64,000 bases of DNA from Trissonchulus latispiculum (lineage: Eukaryota > Nematoda > Enoplea > Enoplida > Ironidae). The DNA is taken from positions 1 to 64,000 of the forward strand of contig JASAND010028466.1 of assembly GCA_030248195.1 (NCBI GenBank). Direction: 5' to 3'. Both the position numbers and the translations under genes were made by a program. Shown here piece after piece: positions 39,120 to 51,197 of this stretch. Position 1 is the stretch's first letter. Every line of letters starts with the position of its first letter. The notes under the pieces are model-generated. The model was not told the DNA's origin and ran no database searches. It saw only the letters and a list, made by a program, of their open reading frames with translations.

Positions 39120-39900
39120 GAAAAATTTTATTTTCGACCACTTGACCCCCCACCCGACTGACCCTTCAAACGGCAAACTGGAAAAAAGCCCAGCAAAATA
39201 GGTACGTCGGACGGCAAACGGGTACCGGGAATGAGCTGGGCGCACCAGAAAACCCCTATAGACAAAGTTTTGAGAGGCCAGGTAAAGCCTACTATGGACC
39301 TCCAGGAAGCGGTTTCCAACTTGACCCTCCCGACGGCAAAGTAGAACCAGTCCAGCAATATAGTCACGTCGGACGGCAAAACAGATACCGGGAATGACCT
39401 GCACACCAGAAAACCCCTATAGACAATATTTTGAGAGGTCAGGCCAGGTAGAGCCTACTGTGGACCTACAGGAAGCTGTTTCCGACTTGACCCTCCCGAC
39501 GGCAAAGTGGGACCAGCCCAGCAAGATGGGTGGGTAAAACTGACTGCGGGAATCGATTCTTCGTGTCAGAAAACCATTGTAAGGAAGATATGAGCTTTCA
39601 AAGTTGAATAGATAGCGAGAAATTTCGATTTTTCATTTTCCGAATTTTCGCCATTTTTGACGGGCCACTGTGGTCGCTAGGGAAGTGATAGAGAAACGCA
39701 ACCTGGACCGTTAGTTAGTTCAATCTATGTAATTTCAGAATATAAAAAGAAATCAGCTCCAGCTCGTAACGTTCGACCTAAGCGACGACCACAAGAATGG
39801 TCATTTTGCGCTCTGAGCCGACTTTGCGCCGCCACTGCAGCGCAAAAAGTTGTGATTCTTAAATTCTTTAGAGGGTACTACTAGTCCGTTATATATATAT
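39120..39900. repeat. Interspersed repeat with 165-bp internal units, copy 1
   Basis: Units containing ACGTCGGACGGCAAA, GAAAACCCCTATAGACAA and GAGAGGCCAGGT repeat about three times. A unique tail follows that ends near ACTACTAGTCCGTTATAT. The same organisation and tail recur at 60265-61055. Confidence 0.8.
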
Positions 39901-40723
39901 ACAGTTGTAACAACAACCTAACAACAGTTATATACAAGTAGGAAAATGCTCCTTGCAGTCGCATGAAAAATACAATACGTATATATATATGAGCCAGGAG
40001 GACAGCATTCAATTCGGGAAAAGACAAGATTTAAAATGTGTAATATGAGCCAGCATTTAATTATGTAAAGGACAAGATTTAAAAGTTTAATATGAGCAGC
40101 TCGCTTTCTCGGGCTCCTATTGACGCCTTAGGAACAAAGTTGTGTCTGCAATTAGGTTGCATACGTGTCCGCAATTGCATACGGTTGCATACGTGTCTGC
40201 AATTAGGTTGCATTCGAAGCCGAGCAAACGGTCGGGTAACATAACATCTAGTCAAGGGTATATATGCTGGAAACGTTTAAACCAGAACTTATTTCAGTCC
40301 CACACAACATATATAATATATACATTCTTATTATATATACAGCATGCACTTCAAATACTAAACCTTATCTTTTCATAATGTATGGAAAAATGGATTTTCA
40401 GCAATACCATATGTACTGCAACCATCTATTTTTCTGTAACAGCAGTTTTGCACTAACTACGTTTGCTAGTAAATGCTTTGTCAAAATCATTTGAACGAAA
40501 ACACAAAAGAGCAAACAAAGAATGATACCACTTATGGGCTATCTGTGAAGCGTCAATATGAGCCCGAGAAAGCGAGCTGCTCATATTAAACTTTTAAATC
40601 TTGTCCTTTACATAATTAAATGCTGGCTCATATTACACATTTTAAATCTTGTCTTTTCCCGAATTGAATGCTGTCCTCCTTGCTCATATTGTATTTTTCA
40701 TGCGACTGCAAGGAGCATTTTTC

Positions 40724-43700
40724 AACAACAACAACAACAATTGTTTATTTTGGTCAGCAAACATCTTAACAAATACCAATAACAAGACCAAAAAGGGATT
40801 CGATAACATGTTCGATCCCCTAGAGATAGCACATAGGTATACGTACATATTATAATAAAGAGCTAACACATGTTACGAAATACATAAATACGAACAATAC
40901 ATTCACGAAAAAATAATTACATAACATTGGAACAATGCATAAAAACAGTCCACGTATGGATACATAAAACGTATATATATACGTATATCAAGCGACAATT
41001 ACAGGTCATACTTGAGAAATGTAGCAAAATTAAAGTTCTGAATTTTATTTTTAAATATAAGGGGACTGGAAGATTTTACAACATTCTCAAGAAGGCTATT
41101 CCAAACTGGGATTACCCGATTACTAAAGAAGTGTCTGCTGCAGTCTAACCTGACCCTGCCAGAACACAATTTAAGACCATTTCCTCTAGTGCCTAATTCA
41201 GACGAGAAATTAAAGAAATCTGCAGAACTTACCCTATCAATTTCATAGATAATTTTGTACACCTGAACTAGGTCTGCTCTGAGCCGTCGTAGTTCTAAAA
41301 TTTCAAGTCCCGTTTTCCTCAATCTTTCGGCGAAACTAAGATTCTGCAGCAAGGGTATTCTCTTAGTGAATCGCCTTTGCACAGTTTCAATATTACGTAT
41401 GTCGCGCAACAATGAAGGAGACCACACACATGAATTAAATTCTAAAATGGGCCTTACGTATGTTTTGAACATAGCAACTAAAAATTCTACGTCTCTACAG
41501 CAAAAACTTCTGAAAATAAGTGAGATTTTTTGATATGCCTTGGCGCAAATCTTATCACAGTGGATAGAAAATTTGAGATCTTCAGAGATAAAAATTCCAA
41601 GGTCTTTTACAACGTTGACCTTAGGTATCACTGTACCACTGACGGTTAGTTCATCTTCTAACAAAGGTGTCCCCAACTCTAGAAACATGCTTTTGCTTAA
41701 AGCAATGGATAATTGATTTTTACTGGCCCAATTAAAAACGTTAACAGAGTCCAGCTTAAATTGTTCGAAATCGTTTAAAGTCGACCCCATCAAGAACAGT
41801 TTCGTGTCATCTGCAAAAATTTTTGTGTCGCAATACATGAGAGAATCGGGTAAATCATTTATATACATTAAAAACAATACAGGACCAAGAACACTACCCT
41901 GAGGAACCCCACTGAGTACCTCTCCACAGTCAGACAACACATTATTAACTTTCACAAATTGATATCGTCCGCTAAGAAAAGCACTAATCCAGTTAAACGC
42001 ACGCCCTTTGATCCCAAACGAATCTACCTTACTTAATAGCTTAACATGAGACACGGAATCAAAGGCTTTGCCTATGTCCAAGTAGAGAATTTTAACGCCT
42101 TTTTTATGATTTCTGGCATTTGTCCATAAGTTTAAACATTCTAGAAGCTGAGTCTGTGTCGACCGGTGAGACATAAAACCGTGCTGGTGTTTTGAAATAA
42201 GATTATTATGGAGAAGATGATCAAGCAAGTACTTTTTAATTACCTTCTCCATTACTTTACAACAAATGCTAGTTAGAGAAACGGGTCGATAGTTAGCGGG
42301 GTCATTTCTCGATCCTTTGCCCTTAAAAATCGGCTTTACGTGAGCAATTAACCAGTCCTCAGGTAGTACTCCATCGTCAAAGGACTGTTGGAATATTATC
42401 TGCAACGGTATACACAACTGGGTTTTGAATTGTTTTAGAAACTGGGATGGAATTTTGTCCGGCCCAGCTGCGGACTTGAACTTTAAGGTACTTATAGCTT
42501 CAGTAATTGCTTTACGGGTAAAACAAATCTCTTTGAATTCGTGCTCGAAACTTTTAGGCTCTGGGGAGATAGGTACCCCATCATCGCGTACAAAAACAGA
42601 CTGGAATTGGCTGTTTAAGATATTTGCTTTTTCATATTCGTCTACAGCGGTGGTGTCTCCCTTTGTCAGAGCAGAAATGCCATCGGGAGAAGATAACTTA
42701 CGCTTGACGTAGTTAAAAAATTTATTATTGGAAGGATTTGTGAGAAACCTAGATTCATACACTATGTGAAAATTTGAAATTGCTTCATCACATTTTTTTG
42801 AGACGTCAACAAACTGTTTCCGGTCCAAAGGATCGGCAGATCTTAACACTTTTCTGTGCAGAACCCTCTTTTTCTGCAACAAACGCCGAATGTGCCTAGG
42901 AAATCGTTTTTTACCTCCTCTCTTTACATGTTTTTTAGGCACGCTTTCCTCAATCAGCATTAAACATAAATTTTTGAAAATATTCCATTTTTCTTCGACT
43001 GAAGGATGGTTCTGAAAGATAATGGGCCAATTAATCATTTCTAGTTTTGCCAATATCCCAACATAATCAGCTCTTTCCCAACATAAAACACTGTTCTCAC
43101 TGTGCACTGCCCCCACATCATGGAAACTCGAAGAAAAAGAAACAGAGCAGTGATCACTGCTAGATACAGGGGGCATAGCCCTAACATTTGATACCAGATT
43201 AGGTACGCTTTCAAAAACTAAATCTAAGGTACGATCACCCCTTGTTGGAAAAGAAACCCTTTGAGAAAATCCGTTTTCTAAAAACAAGTTCATGAAAGAC
43301 TCTTGCATATAGTTTCCACTGGCTCTTGGAACTGACCAGTCTATTCCAGGCAAATTTAGGTCTCCCACAATGACAGTATGGCTATGGTTATCAGACAAAA
43401 ATTTTAAACAGGTTTGCAAAGGCACTAAACATTCAACATTAGTAACTGACGGACGATACAAAGTACAGTATACACAGGCGGACGATGTATTTGAAGCTTT
43501 AATTTCCACGGCCACCCCCTCCAAATTTCCCAAGTTTGGCAGTTTTAGTTCTTTGCTCATTAAAGTATTTTTCACTAAGATAGCAACTCCACCTCCCTTT
43601 CTGTCATCAGGTCGATCTTTTCTATAGATAGAGTATAAGTTTTTGCACAAAAATAGGCTATCTGGACACCCAGAATGCAGCCAGGTTTCCGTCAAGCAGA

Positions 43701-43873
43701 TAATTTCTGGAAAATTATTTTGGAGACAAACCTCAAAGTGAAAACTTAGAAACTTGTTGCACAAGCTACGCATATTACACAACACAGCACTTACATTACT
43801 CAGCTGATTACCAGTTCTATGAGGATGGTTTTGTCCGTTTGGAGTGGCAGTAACAGCAGGGGCAGCAACTACG
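40724..43873 (-). mobile_element. Non-LTR retrotransposon (CR1/Jockey-like LINE), ORF2 region
   Basis: About 3.15 kb on the minus strand with a (GTT)n 3' tail (40724-40742) and a probable short duplication TTTTC at both junctions. The 5' end starts within or just before ORF2. No ORF1 is present, so it is 5'-truncated or a short form. Confidence 0.85.
40999..43785 (-). CDS. LINE ORF2: AP endonuclease and reverse transcriptase
   Basis: 928 codons without a stop. The amino part is an apurinic-type endonuclease (NMRSLCNK, ICLTETWL, GDLNLPGIDW, RTLDLVF, SSDHCSV). The middle is reverse transcriptase with GPDKIPSQFLK, a LDIGKAFDSV block in place of the usual LDxxKAFD, GVPQGSVLGP and the catalytic FADDTKLF. 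A carboxy domain with VYKIIYEID and FFSNRVIPVWN follows. It nicks target DNA and copies its RNA by target-primed reverse transcription. The open frame continues upstream of 43785 by about 30 codons without a clear ATG. Possibly still active. Confidence 0.9.
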   Translation of the reverse strand: MLCNMRSLCNKFLSFHFEVCLQNNFPEIICLTETWLHSGCPDSLFLCKNLYSIYRKDRPDDRKGGGVAILVKNTLMSKELKLPNLGNLEGVAVEIKASNTSSACVYCTLYRPSVTNVECLVPLQTCLKFLSDNHSHTVIVGDLNLPGIDWSVPRASGNYMQESFMNLFLENGFSQRVSFPTRGDRTLDLVFESVPNLVSNVRAMPPVSSSDHCSVSFSSSFHDVGAVHSENSVLCWERADYVGILAKLEMINWPIIFQNHPSVEEKWNIFKNLCLMLIEESVPKKHVKRGGKKRFPRHIRRLLQKKRVLHRKVLRSADPLDRKQFVDVSKKCDEAISNFHIVYESRFLTNPSNNKFFNYVKRKLSSPDGISALTKGDTTAVDEYEKANILNSQFQSVFVRDDGVPISPEPKSFEHEFKEICFTRKAITEAISTLKFKSAAGPDKIPSQFLKQFKTQLCIPLQIIFQQSFDDGVLPEDWLIAHVKPIFKGKGSRNDPANYRPVSLTSICCKVMEKVIKKYLLDHLLHNNLISKHQHGFMSHRSTQTQLLECLNLWTNARNHKKGVKILYLDIGKAFDSVSHVKLLSKVDSFGIKGRAFNWISAFLSGRYQFVKVNNVLSDCGEVLSGVPQGSVLGPVLFLMYINDLPDSLMYCDTKIFADDTKLFLMGSTLNDFEQFKLDSVNVFNWASKNQLSIALSKSMFLELGTPLLEDELTVSGTVIPKVNVVKDLGIFISEDLKFSIHCDKICAKAYQKISLIFRSFCCRDVEFLVAMFKTYVRPILEFNSCVWSPSLLRDIRNIETVQRRFTKRIPLLQNLSFAERLRKTGLEILELRRLRADLVQVYKIIYEIDRVSSADFFNFSSELGTRGNGLKLCSGRVRLDCSRHFFSNRVIPVWNSLLENVVKSSSPLIFKNKIQNFNFATFLKYDL

Positions 43874-43952
43874 TTTTCCTACTTGTCCTATTTCATTTCT
43901 GAGAATGTGTTATGGTTCATTGACCATAACATTAACCCTTACGTACTCTTAA

Positions 43953-44933
43953 GGTGGTGATTCCCTTTGGTCACAAAAGTTTGCACCGTTATTACTCGTT
44001 CATTACTCGGAGTTAAGAAGCCATTTTTATATCAAAATGTAGCTTGACATTTTCTCTTTTTAATGCATACCCTGAAACTAATGTTGCTTTTTTAAAATAT
44101 TTTTGACACATTTTAGAAGAAGTATAATTTTCCAGATTTTTTGCAGACTCAAGTAAATTTTTTCGCGAGACATCAGTTATATCATTCGATAACTCCATCA
44201 AATACCTGGGGACGATTTTTTATTTATTGTGAAATCGCTCTCTGTTATAGAGAAATAAACTGAAATGTGTGCGTAACCTGTATTTTGACTACTTTTTCCA
44301 AACTTGTCAAGCGATTACTTTAGCTAGAAAGCAGTAATCGAGGTAACTAAAAAATCGTCCCTGGGTATATTTGTGCAGAACTCATTTGTTAAGTAGCAGC
44401 CCTATGACTTGCATGGTGAATACTCTACAATCTTTGGAAAAAAATTGGTCGTGTTTTTGCAAAAACTACATTTTTCATGGTAGCAGCCTACGGGACAGCT
44501 GTTGGAAGACGATCAGCCATCGGATAGTTTGTCCCTGTGAGACCTTCAGATCGACGCCCTTAGTTTGATTTACCGGCTTGTGTAGTTCAAGAAATGATGG
44601 ATTATTTGATTTTTGCAAAAATGACAAGTTTTCGACGCCAATACAAGAAAATCGGCTATAGCGCACGCTAGAGAAAAGCTAGAAAGTTGCTTTAAAAAGC
44701 AAAATTGTGAAGCTCAACGAGATCTTTCAAATGAATATAGTCATGGCTGTATAGCTGCTGCCAAACTTTCAGAAATTGGGAAAAACCGCCCAGATCGGAA
44801 ATCTCGAATTTTTGAACCGAGATTGCGCGGAGGATGTTAGAACGCTAAAAGAATGTATTTCGGAAAGTTTCGTCAAATGTCATCCTGATTTGCGCCGCCA
44901 ACCAACAATTTGTGCCCAAAAGGAATCACAACC
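43953..44933. mobile_element. TTAA-flanked element, family 1, second copy
   Basis: Between TTAA at 43949-43952 and 44934-44937; ends GGTGGTGATTCCCTTTGG and CCAAAAGGAATCACAACC. It aligns throughout with 26746-27730. Confidence 0.78.
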
Positions 44934-44937
44934 TTAA

Positions 44938-45315
44938 ACTAGATGTCAACTAATTACTCTTAAACTACGTACATGCCATTCCGTGAATCCCATAAATTGG
45001 TAGCACCGCACAGCGATCGTAACAGTCATCGTGTTCAGCGACACCGATTTGCTATACAAGGGCAAGCTTTCAGGCAGTTACAGCTTGTCTATTGCAAGTT
45101 ACAGGTCGTGCTGCACGGTGATGCGGCTCCGCTTATATGATTAATGGATGAAAATTTATGTATTGCAACCATGCAGAATCCATTTGCGTTTTACTCAGAA
45201 AACTCCAATAACAAAGTAATTATACTAAGGTGTAATGACAAGCTAAGGAATTAAAAGCAGATGTTTTAAACAAGTCCAGCTTTGTAGCTAATGTCACTTA
45301 AGTTCATACATCTAT
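44938..45315. other. Gene-free spacer
   Basis: AT-rich sequence with no recognisable feature. Confidence 0.4.
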
Positions 45316-45549
45316 ACAAGTAATAAAAATGCTCCTCCGGAGCATGAAAAAGTAATATGGGTGGTGGTGATGTTGTAAAATCAAGAGAGGACCTGGACTA
45401 TATAGTCTTAAAAATGTTTAATATGGGGGCTAGGTTCAAAAAAAGAAGAGGACTATATAGGTTGTGGGCGAATTAATATGGGCACAGCTTCGCCGAGCAA
45501 CCCATATTCGCGGACTGAAAAAGTTATATACATACGTATTACGTATATA

Positions 45550-45798
45550 CAGTACATTTCATGAAATCCAGGACTGGTGGCGTAATTTTCAAATTGGCGA
45601 AATTTCGCGAAGTGACTGCAATATTCGCCAAAATTGGCGGAAAGTCTTGTTTAATTGGCGACAATTCTTGTTTTTTTCGCCAACTTTGTTCGAAGTTTTC
45701 GCCACCTTTGGCGAAAATCGCTAATACATCGCGACATTTTGCTGTTTTCGCCAATTTGGAAATTACGCCAGCAGTCATGGATTTCATGAAATGTACTG
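45550..45798. mobile_element. Palindromic MITE with TA flanks (Tc1/mariner-like)
   Basis: Ends CAGTACATTTCATGAAATCCA and the complement finishing GAAATGTACTG, flanked by TA on both sides. The interior repeats TTGGCGAAA/TTTCGCCAA in both orientations. It interrupts an older GCTCC fold-back arm. Confidence 0.7.
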
Positions 45799-45803
45799 TA
45801 TAT

Positions 45804-46985
45804 ACAAGTAATAAAAATGCTCCTCCGGAGCATGAAAAAGTAATATGGGTAGTTGTGAGGTTGTAAAATCAAGAGAGGACTAGTCTTAAAAATGCTTAAT
45901 ATGGGGCTAGGTTCAAAAAAAGAAGAGGACTAGGTTGTGGGCGAATTAATATGGGCACAGCTTCGCCGAGCAACCCATATTCGCGGACTGAAAAAGTTAT
46001 ATATTTTTATACGTACCAGTGTTCAGATTTAGTTACGGCACGTAAATAATATACGTACGACTATGATAAACGAGTTTTAGTGGAAGCAAACATTTCTTTC
46101 GATAAACTCTTAATATTTATCTACTGAGCGTTTTAACTATTTATAAGAAAAGTATATATTTCAACAATAACTTCAGGACCAGGACACTCTCCGACGATCT
46201 TCTATTTCTATTCAACCGTTAGCGTTACAATCATAGCTTTGGTTCTTTCTAGTTGCTTGTCGTAGTCCAGCACAACCAAATTATATACTATATAGCAGGG
46301 TATTTTTTACAGGGGGGGGGGCGGGGGGGACCCCCCGAAAGTGACCTCCCCCCCCCCCCGAAAATGCCTTCCCCCCGAAATCGCCCCCTCCCGGGATTTT
46401 TGCTTCCCCCCCCCCGGGATTTTTTGGAGGCCCAAATTTTTGCCAAAAATAGGCCAATTTTCAAAAATTTTCCGGCTTCGCCGGAGATTTTTTCGTAAAA
46501 ATAGCTATTTTTAGCTTAAATCCTGGCATTTTTGAGAACTTTTTGCGTTTCACCATGCGAAATACGCCAAAAAATACCATTTTTTGGCTCATTTTTGAAA
46601 AAAATTCTCCCCCCCCCCCACATTCTCTCCCCCCCCCCCCCGGGCGCGGGGGGGGGGCCCCCCCCGGGAAGCCCCCCCCCCGAAAAAAAATCCCTAAAAA
46701 ATACCCTGTATAGTTTACGTATATATAACTGCTGGAATTGTAATTATTGACTGACATTAATTGCTTTGTATATGGCAATCGCCATGACGAAGCGTGAAAG
46801 CCCGCGAATATGGGTTGCTCGGCGAAGCTGTGCCCATATTAATTCGCCCACAACCTAGTCCTCTTCTTTTTTTGAACCTAGCCCCAATATTAAGCATTTT
46901 TAAGACTAGTCCTCTCTTGATTTTACAACCTCACAACTACCCATATTACTTTTTCATGCTCCGGAGGAGCATTTTTATTACTTGT
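45804..46985. mobile_element. GCTCC fold-back element with a nested insertion
   Basis: The ends carry the hairpin tip GCTCCTCCGGAGC and arms of about 190 bp (ACAAGTAATAAAAATGCTCC and its complement at the right end). It contains the CAGGGTATTTTT element at 46296-46708. A further arm lies at 45316-45540 and another at 49315-49500. Confidence 0.72.
46296..46708. mobile_element. CAGGGTATTTTT family MITE with 5-bp duplication
   Basis: 413 bp with G- and C-homopolymer runs near its ends, flanked by TATAG on both sides (46291-46295, 46709-46713). An uninterrupted version of the target exists at 49198-49202. Confidence 0.78.
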
Positions 46986-47089
46986 CCTTCTGTCATTTTA
47001 AAGGTTCCCTTTCCAGCAGTGAGCTGACGCAGATAAGGAGCTTGAAAAATGCAATAGGCAGGGTAAATGTGAGCAAATGGGCTTTCATT

Positions 47090-48180
47090 TTTTTACCAAA
47101 CATGACTACTTTTGATGGCTTTAATTTTTGACCCACGTCGGCCACCCACCCACAGGTCGGTGGAGCCACTTTTTGTGGCTAGTATAATGACAAAACTTGA
47201 TCGCCTCGCCAAGGGCTTTCATTTGATACCAAACTTGACCACTTTTGAAGACTTTCATTTTTGACCAACACCGGACCCACAGTGGGTGAGGCACCCACCC
47301 ACAGATCGGTGGGGCCACTTTTTGTGGGTGGCATAATGACAAAAGTTGATCGCCTCGCCAAGGGCTTTCATTTGATGCCAAACTTGACCACTTTTGAAGA
47401 CTTTCATTTTTGACCCACACCGGACCCACTGTTTGTGGGGCACCCACCCACAGGTCGGTGGGGCCACTTTTTGTGGGTGGCATAATGACAAAAGTTGATC
47501 GCCTCGCCAAGGGCTTTCATTTGACACCAAACTTGACCACTTTTGAAGACTTTCATTTTTGACCACACCGGACCCACTGTGGGTGGGGCACCCACCCACA
47601 GGTCGGTGGGTCCACTTTTTGTGGGTGGCATAATGACAAAAGTTGATCGCCTCGCCAAGGGCTTTCATTTGATGCCAAACTTGACCACTTTTGAAGACTT
47701 TCATTTTTGACCAGACCCACTGTGGGTGGGGCACCCACCCACAGGTCGGTGGGTCCACTTTTTGTGGGTGGCATAATGACAAAAGTTGATCGCCTCGCCA
47801 AGGGCTTTCATTTGACACCAAACTTGACCACTTTTGAAGTCTTTCATTTTTGACCCACACCGGACCCACTGTGGGTGGGGCACCCACCCACAGGTGGTGG
47901 GGCCACTTTTTGTGGGTGGCATAATGACAAAAGTTGATCGCCTCGTCAAGGGCTTTCATTTGATACCAAACATGACCACTTTTGAAGACTTTTATTTTTG
48001 ACCCACACCGGGCCCACTGTGGGTGGGGCACCCACCCACAGGTCGGTGGGGCCATTTTTTGGAGGTGGCATAATGACAAAAGTTGATCGCCTCGTCAAGG
48101 GCTTTCATTTGATACCAAACTTGACCACTTTTGAAGACTTTCATTTTTGACCCACACCGGGCCCACTGTGGGTGGGCGCT
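47090..48180. repeat. Tandem array, about seven units of 148 bp
   Basis: Units contain GTGGGTGGCATAATGACAAA, TTGATCGCCTCGCCAAGGGC and ACCCACCCACAGGTCGGTGG. They keep open frames on the minus strand only because the period happens to be nearly a multiple of three, so the long minus-strand ORFs here are not genes. Confidence 0.9.
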
Positions 48181-48189
48181 GTGGGTCAG

Positions 48190-48925
48190 GGGTCACATCC
48201 ACCGACCTCAGCAGTATGCTCATCGTTTTCAGCGACCCCGATTTACTATATATGGGTACCACCCCAACGCCGAAAAACGCCATTTTTAGTGACTTTTAGG
48301 CCATTTCTAGTAAAAGTGGGACTTAGAAACTTTTCGTGAAAACAGGTGAAAAATGCAAAGTTTGGGCCCATCTCCTGAAAGCTACAGAGCGAAATTAAAA
48401 AATCCCCCTCGTTACACTCCGCGCATAGTCCGAAATATTCAAATAAAATAAACCAAACCGATCTAGCTGCTAGCCTGTGAAAAAAAAGTCGATCACAACC
48501 GAAGTGCCAAAATAGCGAAAGTCCGACTTTGGGGCCTTGGCACAGAGCCAAAATTGGCCAGGTGCCAAAATGACCAAAAAAAGGTTGCATGGGAGGACCC
48601 TGCCTACCAACATATAATGGTAGTATAGGACCAAAATGCCCATATCGTTCCAACACTGCGCTGACATAAGCACTTCCGAAAAGCGTTATTAACCGAGAAA
48701 AAAAAACGCACGGTAACTCCCGCCTAGTGCAAAATTTCGAAGTTCGGAATTTTAACCAAAAGTATGGTGGTACTTGTAGTACTGCTCGAGTACTTTACGA
48801 TGGTAACATTTTTACCCCTCCCAGACCTCTAATTAGCTGGCACCAGGCCAACACTGTCTCCAGGGGGCCGCGCAGACGCCTTTATACCCATATTATGTAG
48901 GGGCGCTATCGCGCCCCTACATAAT
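48190..48925. repeat. 700-bp conserved tail ending in a 15-bp-stem hairpin, copy 1
   Basis: The tail begins with GCTCATCGTTTTCAGCGACC and ends with the palindrome ATTATGTAGGGGCGC/GCGCCCCTACATAAT (about 48891-48925). Copies are at 50430-51197 and, partly, 55700-56220. Each follows a tandem array. Confidence 0.8.
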
Positions 48926-49659
48926 ATATATACCAGTGTTCAGTTTTAGTTACGGTGCGTAAATAATATATATACAACTATGATAAACGAGTTTTAGTGG
49001 AAGCAAACATTTCTTTCGATAAACTCTTAATATTTACTGTGCATTTTAACCATTGATAAGAAAAGTCTATATTTCAACAATAATTTCAGGACTCTCTCCG
49101 ACGATCTTCTATTTCTATTGAACCGTTAGCGTTACAATCATAGCCTTGGTTCTTTCTAGTTGCTTGCCGTAGTCCAGCACAACCAAATTATATACTATAT
49201 AGTTTACGTATATATAAGCAAGCAACTTGCAGCGATTGTTTAACTGCTGGAATTGTTATTATTGACTGACAATAATGGCATTGTATATGACAATCGCCAT
49301 GGCGAAGCGTGAAAGCCCGCGAATATGGGTTGCTCGGCGAAGCTATGCCCATATTAATTCGCCCACAACCTAGTCCTCTTCTTTTTTTGAACCTAGCCCC
49401 CATATTAAGCATTTTTAAGACTAGTCCTCTCTTGATTTTACAACATCACCACCACCCATATTACTTTTTCATGCTCCGGAGGAGCATTTTTATTACTTGT
49501 ACTGATGCCATTTTAAAGGATCCCTTTCCAGCAATGCGGCAATGGATACAAGGAGCTTGAACAGTGCCGTAGGTAGAACAGAAAAGTTATTATATAAATA
49601 TATAGTATATACCACTGAATTCTCACCTCCGCCCCAAGCTTTGGCAGCTACAACCTCTA

Positions 49660-50400
49660 TTTGGGGGTTTGACCATTTTGACAAGTGGTCAGTAGGCCCC
49701 GAGACCATAGTGACCACTGGTCACTTCCCTCGATTTCGGCAATATGCCCATTGAAACGAGCATAGTCGATTTACTGTATGTGCCACCAACCAAAACGCCG
49801 AAAAGCGCCGTTTTAAGGGGTTTGACCACTGGTCAATAGGACCATAGACCGTAATGACCACTGGTCACTTCCCTCGATTTCGGCAATATGCCCATTGAAA
49901 CGAGCGTAGTCGATTTACTATATGTGCCCCCAACCAAAAAGCCGAATAACGCCGTTTTAAGGGGTTTGACCACTGGTCAATAGGCCCCATAGACCGTAGT
50001 GACCAGTGGTCACTTCCCTCGATTTCGGCGATATGCCCATTGAAACGAGCGTAGTCGATTTACTATATATGCCCCCGACCAAAACGCCGAAAAACCCCGT
50101 TTTAAGGGGCTTGACCACTGGTCAACAGGCCCCATAGACCGTAATGACCACTGGTCACTTCCCTCGATTTCGGCAATATGCCCATTGAAACGAGCGTAGT
50201 CGATTTACTATATGTGCCCCCAACCAAAACGCCGAAAAACCCCGTTTTAAGGGGCTTGACCACTGGTCAACAGGCCCCATAGACCGTAATGACCACTGGT
50301 CACTTCCCTCGATTTCGGCAATATGCCCATTGAAACGAGCGTAGTCGATTTACTATATATGCCCCCAACCAAAACGCCGAAAAATGCTGTTTATAGTGAG
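49660..50400. repeat. Tandem array, about five units of 145 bp
   Basis: Units contain TTGACCACTGGTCAA, a TGACCACTGGTCA palindromic motif, TTTCGGCAATATGCCCATTG and AAACGAGCGTAGTCGATTTAC. Confidence 0.88.
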
Positions 50401-50429
50401 TTTTCCCTACCTTGACCCTGGGCGAGGAA

Positions 50430-51197
50430 CCACGGGAGCCATGCTGACCAGTGGTCACTTCGGGCGGTATCGGCAGTATGCTCATCGTTTTCAGCGACCC
50501 CGATTTACTAAATATGCGTACCACCCCAAGGCCGAAAAACGCCATTTTTAGTGACTTTTAGGCTATTTCTAGTAAAAGTGGAACTTAGAAACTTTTCGCC
50601 AAAACAGGTGAAATAATGCAAAGTTTGGGCCCATCTCCTGAAAGCTAGGGAGCAAAATTAAAAAATCCCCCTCGTTACATTCCGCGCATAGTCCGAAATA
50701 TTCAAATAAAACAAATCAAACCGATCTAGCTGCTAACCTGTGAAAAAAAGTCGATTACAACCGAAGTGCCAAAATAGCGAAAGTCAGACTTTGGGGCCTT
50801 GGCACAGAGCCAAAATTGGCAGTGTGCCAAAATGACCAAAAAAAGGTTGCATGGGAGGACCCTGCCTACCAACATATAATAGTAGAATAGGACCAAAATG
50901 CTCCTACAGTTCCAACACTGCGCTCACATAAGCACTTCCGAAAAGCGTTATTAACCGAGAAAAAAAACAAACGCACGGTATATAACTCCCGCCTAGTGCA
51001 AAATTTCGAAGTTCGGAATTTTAACCAAAAGTATGGTGGTACTTGTAGTACTACTCGAGTACTTTACGATGGTAACATTTTTACCCCTCCCAGACCTCTA
51101 ATTAGCTGGCACCAGGCCAACACTGTCTCCAGGGGGCCGCGCAGACGCCTTTATACCCATATTATGTAGGGGCGCTATCGCGCCCCTACATAATACC
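50430..51197. repeat. 700-bp conserved tail with terminal hairpin, copy 2
   Basis: Aligns with 48190-48925, including the terminal ATTATGTAGGGGCGC palindrome. Confidence 0.8.

Larger units (their letters stand above)
39934..43886. mobile_element. Fold-back element interrupted by a LINE
   Basis: Left end ACAAGTAGGAAAATGCTCCTTGC and right arm at 40560-40723 plus 43874-43886 are complementary (GAGCATTTTTC then TTTTCCTACTTG). The right arm is split by the LINE at 40724-43873. Related to the GCTCC fold-back family at 45804 and 53866. Confidence 0.75.

Noticed and set aside
47121..48079. Long minus-strand ORF of 274 codons
   Set aside because: It is produced by a 148-bp tandem repeat translated in rotating frames; no domain and no start context.
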